NCBI GenBank assembly: GCA_019421345.1
Contig: JAHZFL010000018.1
Coordinates: forward strand, 1-38,685
DNA: 38,685 nucleotides
Direction of reading: 5' to 3'
Origin: Roseburia sp.
Lineage (GTDB): Bacteria; Bacillota; Clostridia; Lachnospirales; Lachnospiraceae
Shown here: piece after piece, positions 32,753-38,685 of the stretch
Numbering within the stretch: position 1 is the first letter of the stretch
How the letters are laid out: every line of letters starts with the position of its first letter
Position numbers and translations under genes: made by a program
Notes under the pieces: model-generated
Told to the model about the DNA's origin: nothing
Seen by the model: only the letters and a program-made list of their open reading frames with translations
The model's database searches: none

Positions 32753-32771
32753 CTCCATTCCGAAGCGATTT
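32753..32771 (-). repeat. Short leader module carrying the Shine-Dalgarno, copy before lysO
   Basis: It is identical over 19 bases to 21245-21263 in front of the por alpha-beta gene. It supplies the GGAG of the ribosome site. Upstream of it a T-rich stretch is also partly alike in both leaders. Confidence 0.7.
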
Positions 32772-32815
32772 ATCATAAGAAAACACAAGACGAATATCAG
32801 ATTTTCTTCAGGATG

Positions 32816-32876
32816 AAATTTGTGACGCCTCGGCACAAATTTGAGTGTAAAAATCGGCTTGTATGTTAAACAAGCC
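32816..32876 (-). promoter_or_regulatory. Structured leader of lysO with two hairpins
   Basis: Within a few bases of the predicted transcript start, GGCTTGT (32870-32876 on the minus strand reading) pairs with ACAAGCC (32856-32862) and GATTTTTA follows, like a small terminator. Next comes a perfect 9-bp stem, AAATTTGTG/CACAAATTT (32816-32842). The leader is about 135 nt long. It lacks the usual L-box features and is too short for a full lysine riboswitch, so any ligand is unknown. Confidence 0.5.
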
Positions 32877-32886
32877 ATGCCTGACT

Positions 32887-32916
32887 ATTCTATCAAAATG
32901 GGGGAGAGGATGTCAA
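32887..32916 (-). promoter_or_regulatory. Sigma-A promoter of lysO
   Basis: Minus strand: TTGACA (32911-32916), 18 bp, TAGAAT (32887-32892). Transcription should start near 32880. It is divergent from the metG leader promoter. Confidence 0.78.
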
Positions 32917-32944
32917 ACGGTTTTAAGGTGATTGATCGAACGCC

Positions 32945-32973
32945 TTGACTTTCCGCATGTTCCATGCTACCCT
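32945..32973 (+). promoter_or_regulatory. Candidate promoter of the metG leader
   Basis: TTGACT (32945-32950), 17 bp, TACCCT (32968-32973). The -10 box is weak, but place and spacing fit the start of the T-box leader. Confidence 0.5.
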
Positions 32974-32984
32974 TAGAAAAGTTA

Positions 32985-33401
32985 ATAACACAAACACAGC
33001 GAAAAAGAGAGTACACCAATCGAAGCTTTACAGAGAGATTTCCGGCTGCTTGCACGCGCATAGGAGTTTGCGCGCAGGGCAGTTCGCTGAGAGGAGATGA
33101 GGGGGGATAGGTGGAAGATGGCTTTAGAGTGGCGGAGATGAACTTTCGTTTGCATTCGGTATAGAAATGCCTGAGGATGAGAAGGATAAGCTTCGACAGG
33201 ACCGCCTGTTACAGCGGAGAATATGGAAGTGATGCAGGAATGGCTGACCGTATGCGGGACATTTGTGTTTTTCTTGTCTACAGAGATATTCATGGAGGCA
33301 CGGATCGTGAGGTTCGGGCAAAAGGAAGTGGTACCACGGGAGAACTCCCGTCTTCCGGGAAATGGGCGGCAGCGCCTGCTTTCCGGGGGACGGGAGTTTT
33401 T
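32985..33401 (+). promoter_or_regulatory. T-box leader, methionine-specific
   Basis: The metG leader ends with the T-box sequence GGAAGTGGTACCACGG (33324-33339) and a compound terminator: AACTCCCGTC pairs with GACGGGAGTT across an inner stem TTCCGGGAAA/TTTCCGGGG, then TTTTTA (33343-33401). In Stem I the candidate specifier ATG (33118-33120) lies between GGAAG and GCTT, which can pair with TTTCC and AAGC on the 5' side. Uncharged tRNA-Met should switch metG on. Confidence 0.85.
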
Positions 33402-33550
33402 ACTTTATTTAGGAAACCTCGTTTCCTAGAAAGCAAAACCCTCCGGAGGCTCGTCCTGCGGCGGAATGGAACTGTGTCGCAGACGGAGAAACACGCTTCG
33501 TGCGCGGCAAAAGTGTGTTTCCTTTACAGTTTATTACAACGAGAGAGTGT
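33402..33550 (+). repeat. Interspersed hairpin repeat, copy D, in the metG leader
   Basis: It begins in the T-run of the T-box terminator with TAGGAAAC-CTC-GTTTCCTA, a perfect palindrome here. The core CTGCGGCGGAATGGAACTG and GTGTCGCAGACGGAG follow, then the 3' module shared with copy A (45 of 49 bases, 33502-33550). The end lies about 25 nt before the metG start. An upstream in-frame ATG (33466) would translate the repeat into the MetG N-terminus, which I reject. Confidence 0.82.
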
Positions 33551-33576
33551 CAGAAATTATTTTTGAGGAGGCTATT

Positions 33577-35574
33577 ATGAGTAAAAAAGGAAAGTATTAC
33601 ATGACGACGGCGATTGCCTATACATCGGGCAAGCCGCACATCGGCAACACCTATGAGATCGTGCTTGCGGACGCGATCGCGCGCTACAAGAGGGCAGAGG
33701 GCTATGACGTTTATTTCCAGACGGGAACAGACGAGCATGGACAGAAGATTCAGGAGAAGGCGGAGAAGGTCGGGATTACGCCGAAGGAATATGTGGACAA
33801 TGTGGCGGGTGAGGTTAAGCGTATCTGGGATTTGATGAACACCTCCTATGACAGCTTTGTCCGCACGACAGATAAAGATCATGAGCAGCAGGTGCAGAAG
33901 ATTTTTAAGAAGCTGTATGATAAGGGGGACATCTATAAGGGGGCGTACGAGGGACTTTACTGCACGCCCTGCGAGTCCTTCTGGACGGAATCGCAGCTTG
34001 TGGACGGTAAATGCCCGGACTGCGGCAGAGAGGTTCAGCCGGCGAAGGAGGAGGCATATTTCTTCCAGATGAGTAAATATGCGGATCGCCTGATTGAGCA
34101 TATCAACACGCATCCGGAGTTCATTCAGCCTGTTTCAAGAAAAAATGAGATGATGAACAACTTTTTGCTGCCGGGACTGCAGGATCTTTGTGTTTCAAGA
34201 ACTTCATTTTCATGGGGGATTCCGGTAGATTTTGATCCGAAGCACGTCGTGTATGTGTGGCTGGATGCGCTGACCAACTATATCACAAAGATCGGGTTTG
34301 ACGCGGAGGGCGCTTCCTCGGAATTATTTGAAAAGAACTGGCCCGCGGATCTGCATCTGATCGGAAAGGATATTGTGCGTTTCCACACGATTTACTGGCC
34401 GATTTTCCTGATGGCGTTAGACCTGCCGCTGCCGAAGCAGGTATTTGGTCATCCGTGGCTGCTTCAGGGCGGAGACAAGATGAGCAAGTCCAAAGGAAAC
34501 GTGATCTATGCGGATGATATGGTAAATTTATTTGGCGTGGATGCGACACGTTATTTTGTGCTGCATGAGATGCCGTTTGAAAATGACGGCATCATCACCT
34601 GGGAGCTTGTCATCGAGCGTTTTAATTCCGATCTTGCCAATATTTTGGGAAATCTTGTAAACCGTACGGTCTCTATGAGCAATAAATATTTTGGCGGGGT
34701 GGTTGCAAGCACGGGCGTGACCGACGCGGTGGATGATGACTTGAAGGCAGTTGTGACGGGCGCGCGCGATAAGGTTGCGAAGAAGATGGAGGATTTGCAC
34801 GTTGCGGATGCGATTTCCGAGGTGTTTGCCGTATTCCGCCGCTGCAACAAATATATTGACGAGACAGAGCCGTGGGTGCTTGCCAAAGACGAGGCACATG
34901 AAAAGCGTCTTGGTGAGGTGCTTTACAATCTGGCGGAGGCCATTACAATTGGAGCGTCTCTGCTTGAGAGCTTCCTGCCGGAGACGGCACAAAAGATTGC
35001 CGGACAGCTAAATACGAAGCTGCGCACCTTTGATGAGTTAGATAAGTTTGGACTCTATGAGAGTGGAAATCAGGTTGTGGAAAAGCCGGAAATTTTATTT
35101 GCACGTCTGGATGCAAAGGAGGTACTGCCGAAGGTCGAGGAGATTCAGGCTGCCCAGAAAAAGGAATTTGAGGAGGAGCAGCGTGCGCTCGGCGAGCTGC
35201 CGGAGGAGCCGGCGGAAGCAGAGGAAGTGATCGACATTGAGCCGAAGGAGGAAATTGCCTACGATGATTTTATGAAAATGCAGTTTCAGGTCGGCGAGAT
35301 CATTGCCTGCGAGGCGGTAGAGAAATCAAAGAAGCTGCTCTGCTCACAGGTGAAGATCGGAAGTCAGATAAAGCAGATCGTCTCCGGTATCCGTAAATAT
35401 TATACGCCGGAGGAGATGGTCGGCAAGAAGGTCATGGTTCTTGTGAATTTAAAGCCGGCGAAGCTGGCTGGCGTTCTCTCGGAGGGGATGCTGCTGTGTG
35501 CAGAGGATGCCGAGGGTAATCTGGCATTGATGACACCGGAGAAGAAGATGCCGTCGGGTGCAGAAATCTGCTGA
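33577..35574 (+). CDS. metG: Methionyl-tRNA synthetase with C-terminal tRNA-binding domain
   Basis: The 665-residue class I synthetase has HIGH-type motif HIGN (21-24), a zinc knuckle with Cys129, Cys132, Cys146 and Cys149, and KMSKS (301-305). An anticodon-binding helical domain follows, then a Glu-rich linker (about 525-560), and a C-terminal Arc1p/EMAPII-like domain (about 565-665: MQFQVGEIIACEAVEKSKKL, then NLKPAKLAGVLSEGM) that makes it a dimer and binds tRNA. ATG 33577 is chosen because GAGGAGG lies 5-6 nt upstream and the family starts with this sequence. A methionine T-box and repeat copy D form its leader. Confidence 0.97.
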   Translation: MSKKGKYYMTTAIAYTSGKPHIGNTYEIVLADAIARYKRAEGYDVYFQTGTDEHGQKIQEKAEKVGITPKEYVDNVAGEVKRIWDLMNTSYDSFVRTTDKDHEQQVQKIFKKLYDKGDIYKGAYEGLYCTPCESFWTESQLVDGKCPDCGREVQPAKEEAYFFQMSKYADRLIEHINTHPEFIQPVSRKNEMMNNFLLPGLQDLCVSRTSFSWGIPVDFDPKHVVYVWLDALTNYITKIGFDAEGASSELFEKNWPADLHLIGKDIVRFHTIYWPIFLMALDLPLPKQVFGHPWLLQGGDKMSKSKGNVIYADDMVNLFGVDATRYFVLHEMPFENDGIITWELVIERFNSDLANILGNLVNRTVSMSNKYFGGVVASTGVTDAVDDDLKAVVTGARDKVAKKMEDLHVADAISEVFAVFRRCNKYIDETEPWVLAKDEAHEKRLGEVLYNLAEAITIGASLLESFLPETAQKIAGQLNTKLRTFDELDKFGLYESGNQVVEKPEILFARLDAKEVLPKVEEIQAAQKKEFEEEQRALGELPEEPAEAEEVIDIEPKEEIAYDDFMKMQFQVGEIIACEAVEKSKKLLCSQVKIGSQIKQIVSGIRKYYTPEEMVGKKVMVLVNLKPAKLAGVLSEGMLLCAEDAEGNLALMTPEKKMPSGAEIC

Positions 35575-35669
35575 GAATGTGGATTGCGGCACTTGCGCGG
35601 GAGTGATGCCATCACGGTAAGAAAACTGAAAAATTGTATGATGTAACCAAAACGTAGGAGGGTGTTTCG

Positions 35670-36416
35670 ATGAGACTAAAGGATAAAGTAACGATCATAA
35701 CAGGAGGCAGTCGGGGGATTGGATTTGCGACTGCAGAAAAATTCCTGCAGGAGGGGGCAATCGTCATTGTGGCAGCCAGCTCGCAGGCGAACGCCGACAA
35801 GGCAGCCATAGCATTAAAGGAAAAATATCCGGATGCGAAGGTAGATGGCATCAGTCCTGATTTATCCGACTTGGAGTCTGTGCGGGAGTCTTTCGGGGAA
35901 TGCGTGAAAAAATACGGGCGCATCGACGTGCTTATTAATAATGCGGGAATCTCGGAAAGCACACCGTTTGATCGGTACACGGAAGAAGTTTTTGATAAGG
36001 TGATGGATTTGAATGTCAAGGGAGTTTTTCATGCAACGCGCGCGGCAAGCGAGTATATGACGGAGCGCGGCGAGGGAGTGATCTTATCAACCTCCTCGAT
36101 GGTCAGCATTTCAGGGCAGCCGAGCGGCTTTGCATATCCGGCATCGAAATTTGCGGTCAATGGGCTGACGGTTTCTTTGGCGCGCGAGCTTGGTCCGAAG
36201 GGGATCCGTGTTAATGCGGTGGCTCCGGGAATTACGGAGACGGATATGATGAAGGCTGTTCCAAAGGAAGTGATCGAGCCTATGATCCAAAAAATTCCAT
36301 TGGGCAGACTGGGAAAACCGGAAGACATTGCAAACGCATTTGTATTTTTAGCTTCTGACGAGGCTTCCTATATTACGGGCGTTGTATTAAGTGTGGATGG
36401 TATGGCAAGAGTTTAA
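35670..36416 (+). CDS. Short-chain dehydrogenase/reductase, FabG/BaiA-like
   Basis: The 248-residue Rossmann-fold enzyme has cofactor motif TGGSRGIG (11-18), NNAG (90-93) and the catalytic Ser143, Tyr156 and Lys160. The end of the second strand reads VIVAASSQ with no acidic residue, which suggests NADP(H). The start KDKVTIITGGSRGIGFA and the end ITGVVLSVDGMARV resemble clostridial bile-acid 3-alpha-hydroxysteroid dehydrogenases (BaiA) as well as FabG. No fatty-acid or bai genes are near, so the substrate is open. GTAGGAGGG lies upstream. The 95-nt gap after metG shows no clear terminator. Confidence 0.9.
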   Translation: MRLKDKVTIITGGSRGIGFATAEKFLQEGAIVIVAASSQANADKAAIALKEKYPDAKVDGISPDLSDLESVRESFGECVKKYGRIDVLINNAGISESTPFDRYTEEVFDKVMDLNVKGVFHATRAASEYMTERGEGVILSTSSMVSISGQPSGFAYPASKFAVNGLTVSLARELGPKGIRVNAVAPGITETDMMKAVPKEVIEPMIQKIPLGRLGKPEDIANAFVFLASDEASYITGVVLSVDGMARV

Positions 36417-36436
36417 TAAAAATACAGAATAGAACT

Positions 36437-36494
36437 ATGACGCAGATGTGACCTGTCGCAGGCGGAGAATCCCAAAAGCGGGATTCTCCGCCTG
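36437..36494 (+). repeat. Repeat family, 3' hairpin module (copy E)
   Basis: Positions 36441-36487 match the 3' module of copy B at 40 of 47 bases. It contains a perfect 15-bp stem, CAGGCGGAGAATCCC and its complement with loop AAAAGC (36459-36494), longer than in copy B. It lies between the convergent dehydrogenase and ROK genes, where it may also act as a transcript end, though no T-run follows on either strand. Confidence 0.75.
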
Positions 36495-36534
36495 AAAGCT
36501 TTGTGCCCTGTCAGGCAAATGTCCGATGCGAGGA

Positions 36535-37416
36535 TCACATAGTGTTGGATTGGCAGAGATAGTAAATGCCTAAAAGCCCCGCGGAATTTCCAAGCTGTGC
36601 CGGAAGGATTTTTACATGAGCGAAGCTTGGCATGATCTGTGTCGGAAGCTTTCGGTTGATTTGTTCTATGATATAGGGCTGTACCATGATACCGCCGCCC
36701 AGTACGATACATGTAGGATTAAAAATATGGATCAGGGTAGACAGACCCAAAAGAATTTCATCGATCCATGCATCGATAAGCTTTTTTACGGCGGGCTCGG
36801 AAATACGCTCAAAGATAAGTTTTCCATTGGTGAGAGAGGCGTCGAAGCGCCGGGCTGCCTGAACGAGGGCTGTTGTGGAGGCAAAGCGCTCATAGCAGCC
36901 GTCAAAGGCGTCCGAGCCGGCAAGCTTGACAGAGCCGTGCGTTACGATTCCACCAAATTCTCCTGCGGAAAAGGACGAGCCGTGAAAAATAGCTTTGTTG
37001 TGGATGATCGCCCCGCCGACGCCTGTTCCGTAGGTTAGGCAGAGAAAGGAGTCATAGTCTCTGCCCGCACCGTAGGACGCCTCGCCGATTGCGGCCGCAT
37101 TTACATCATTTTCCACCGTGACAGGCACATGAAACCGCGCGGACAGCTCCTTTCTTAACTCCATTCCCGTATAATTGGGGATATTGCTGTTCGCATAGAT
37201 GATGCTTCCCGTTTTGGCATTCACCTGTCCGGCAGTGCTGATACCGATCGCATCAAAATCCTGTTCTTTCTCAATGAGCGACATTAATCGCTGCAGGATA
37301 TGCGCGCCTCCGCGTTCTGCTTCGGTAGGCGTTTCGTTTAAATTCGTAAGAACCCCGTTTTCACAGCGTCCGTATTTTATGGAGGTGCCTCCGACGTCAA
37401 ATACCAATGCTTTCAT
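36535..37416 (-). CDS. nanK: ROK-family kinase, probable N-acetylmannosamine kinase
   Basis: The 293-residue sugar kinase shows the ATP-binding start KALVFDVGGTSIKYG, ISTAGQVN, the sugar-binding VENDVNAAA with catalytic Asp, GTGVGGAII and SAGEFGG. The usual zinc-binding ROK motif (CxCGxxGCxE) is absent; the corresponding region reads SDAFDGCYE. The gene order nanE, yhcH-like, ROK implies phosphorylation of N-acetylmannosamine to its 6-phosphate, the substrate of NanE. A general hexokinase role is possible. AAAGGAACG precedes the ATG. Confidence 0.82.
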   Translation of the reverse strand: MKALVFDVGGTSIKYGRCENGVLTNLNETPTEAERGGAHILQRLMSLIEKEQDFDAIGISTAGQVNAKTGSIIYANSNIPNYTGMELRKELSARFHVPVTVENDVNAAAIGEASYGAGRDYDSFLCLTYGTGVGGAIIHNKAIFHGSSFSAGEFGGIVTHGSVKLAGSDAFDGCYERFASTTALVQAARRFDASLTNGKLIFERISEPAVKKLIDAWIDEILLGLSTLIHIFNPTCIVLGGGIMVQPYIIEQINRKLPTQIMPSFAHVKILPAQLGNSAGLLGIYYLCQSNTM

Positions 37417-37461
37417 AGAATCGTTCCTTTCCCGTGTGACAGACGACAGGGGATCGTCTGC

Positions 37462-37911
37462 TTAGATATGTACCTTTACCACGCATTTTTTAAGAAAAAT
37501 ATCTTCTTCTGCGGCAACTCCCGGTTTGTGTGGTTCTCCTGCCATGCAAATGATAAAGCTCCCGACGCCCATCGTACAGGAGACAAGCGATTTGCAGCGA
37601 ACCGTTCCAAAATCTGTTTCTTCCTGATACGACTCTGTCTGCATGGAGGAGACGTCGCCGATCTCGATAATTTCCGTGCCGATCAAATCAATCTGAATAT
37701 CCATATAATTTTTGTGAATTTCAAAATTCTTTTCTGCTGCAGGAGCTGCGGATGCCTCCATGACAGTAAGAAAAACATTTTCGCCGTCCACCACGGTCTT
37801 TCCCATAGGAAGACTGTTCAGGTCATGTGAGGCTAGATAATTGAGCGCAGTGTCCAAATTTTTGCAAAACCCCAGATAGGCTTTCAGGTTTGACAGTTTA
37901 TCGTAGATCAT
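37462..37911 (-). CDS. YhcH/NanQ-like sugar anomerase (DUF386)
   Basis: The 149-residue cupin-type protein belongs to the YhcH/YjgK/YiaL family (HKNYMDIQIDLIGTEIIEIG, then FIICMAGEPHKPGVA with metal-binding His residues). NanQ of this family speeds up anomer conversion of sialic-acid-related sugars. Its place between nanE and the ROK kinase supports such a role here. It lies 11 nt after nanE and probably shares its transcript. Confidence 0.88.
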   Translation of the reverse strand: MIYDKLSNLKAYLGFCKNLDTALNYLASHDLNSLPMGKTVVDGENVFLTVMEASAAPAAEKNFEIHKNYMDIQIDLIGTEIIEIGDVSSMQTESYQEETDFGTVRCKSLVSCTMGVGSFIICMAGEPHKPGVAAEEDIFLKKCVVKVHI

Positions 37912-37922
37912 AGTCCCTCCTC

Positions 37923-38621
37923 CTATTGGATTCCCTGATAAAAACGTGCTGCAATCTCGAACGGTCTTGTAATGGCTCCTCCTACGACGATCGCGTGAAC
38001 ACCCGTGGCAAGCATTTCCTTTGCCTGCTGGGGAGAATGGATTTTACCTTCCGCAATGACGGGAATGGCAACCTGCTCTGCGAGACCTTTTGCAAGCGCA
38101 AAGTCCGGTCCTTCTGCCTGTCTGGAGAAGGGAGTATATCCGCTCATCGTAGTTCCAACAATGTCAACGCCGCATTTCCATGCGTTTAGTCCTTCCTCCA
38201 GAGTAGAAATATCAGCCATCAGCGCAATATCGGGGTATTTGTCCTTGATGTTGGCAATAAATTCATTGATACTCAGACCGTCGCCTCTTTTTAAACCGGT
38301 GCAGTCCAATGCGACAATGTCGGATTCGACAGCAACCAACTCATCAATCTCCCGCATGGTCGGCGTGATATAGGAATCAAAGCCTTCATATTTGCGCTTG
38401 ATCAGTCCGATGACAGGAAGTCCTGTTTTTTCCTTAATGGCAGCGATGTCTCTGACGCTGCTGGTGCGGATGCATTTTGCGCCTGCCTGCTTTGCGGCTT
38501 GTGCCATAAAGGGCATCAGGGACATCTCCTCGCAGTAGAGCGGTTCATCGGGGAGCGCCTGACAGGAGACGACGATTGAGTGATAAATTGCATCAAGTAT
38601 CTCGTTCAGATTCATTCTCAT
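37923..38621 (-). CDS. nanE: N-acetylmannosamine-6-phosphate 2-epimerase
   Basis: The 232-residue TIM-barrel enzyme converts N-acetylmannosamine-6-phosphate to N-acetylglucosamine-6-phosphate. Family segments are IVVSCQALPDEPL, IRTSSVRDIAAIK, VIGLIKRKY, ALDCTGLKR, MADISTLEE, VGTTMSGYTP and IAEGKIHSPQQA. ATG 38621 is chosen because GAGGA lies 9 nt upstream; ATG 38615 is 15 nt away and an in-frame start at 38672 gives an unusual N-terminus. The remaining 64 nt to the window end hold no supported gene, and the rest of the sialic-acid locus probably lies beyond. Confidence 0.95.
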   Translation of the reverse strand: MRMNLNEILDAIYHSIVVSCQALPDEPLYCEEMSLMPFMAQAAKQAGAKCIRTSSVRDIAAIKEKTGLPVIGLIKRKYEGFDSYITPTMREIDELVAVESDIVALDCTGLKRGDGLSINEFIANIKDKYPDIALMADISTLEEGLNAWKCGVDIVGTTMSGYTPFSRQAEGPDFALAKGLAEQVAIPVIAEGKIHSPQQAKEMLATGVHAIVVGGAITRPFEIAARFYQGIQ

Positions 38622-38685
38622 AACAAAAAATCCTCGTATTATAAAGTAGTAGTGTTTATAGTCCCTCTCCAAGGACTGTATGCTA

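Noticed and set aside
32745..32880. Lysine riboswitch in front of lysO
   Set aside because: The leader is shorter than an L-box and lacks its conserved core; only simple hairpins are seen.
33466..33576. Extension of MetG by 37 residues upstream
   Set aside because: It translates repeat copy D; the family start and GAGGAGG support ATG 33577.

Overview
The window looks like a chromosomal segment of a strict anaerobe of the Firmicutes, most likely family Lachnospiraceae. This is inferred from gene content and base use: AT-rich intergenic DNA with GGAGG-type ribosome sites, T-box leaders on aminoacyl-tRNA synthetase genes, a CIRCE-controlled Hsp20 pair, rubrerythrin and superoxide reductase instead of a visible catalase or superoxide dismutase, a 2-oxoacid:ferredoxin oxidoreductase, an EFR1-type flavodoxin-ferredoxin fusion, and a split LysO exporter. 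No species can be named from the sequence alone.

Layout. 1-95: 3' part of a tRNA-Cys and its terminator. 94-462: no gene, but two copies of an interspersed hairpin repeat. 468-9045: a glycan-use locus made of a divergent ArsR-type regulator, a CUT1 sugar ABC importer (binding protein and two permeases, no ATPase), a cytoplasmic GH2, a lipoprotein GH43 and an aldose 1-epimerase; GH43 type and epimerase suggest arabinose/galactose side chains of plant polysaccharides. 9157-12520: EFR1 protein, divergent AlbA_2/ATPase regulator-like protein and an esterase. 12510-14205: tyrS with a complete Tyr T-box. 14338-18085: ECF sigma factor with a DUF4179-type anti-sigma partner, a HAD phosphatase and an unknown exported protein. 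18285-22532: rubrerythrin and a two-gene, fused (alpha-beta and gamma-delta) 2-oxoacid:ferredoxin oxidoreductase. 22700-23696: CIRCE and two Hsp20 genes. 24022-27751: four overlapping genes for phosphodiesterase, lysophospholipase-like hydrolase, MFS transporter and small ppGpp synthetase. 27821-29620: rhodanese, a 159-bp MITE-like element at the yaaA stop codon, yaaA, superoxide reductase. 29762-31893: a decayed response-regulator/membrane-protein remnant and unknown small membrane proteins. 31846-32916: two-gene LysO exporter with a structured leader. 32945-35574: metG with a Met T-box. 35670-36416: BaiA/FabG-like short-chain dehydrogenase. 36535-38621: nanE-nanQ-nanK-like N-acetylmannosamine genes.

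The most unusual signal is a modular non-coding repeat family (copies at 94-337, 338-462, 13807-13889 on the minus strand, 33402-33550, and a 3' fragment at 36437-36494). Each of the four copies with a 5' hairpin begins directly at the T-tract of an upstream terminator or terminator-like hairpin (tRNA-Cys, the hairpin at 319-339, Tyr T-box, Met T-box). A shorter related module carrying the Shine-Dalgarno sequence lies in front of lysO and the por alpha-beta gene. I see no CRISPR array, prophage, rRNA or full transposase gene.
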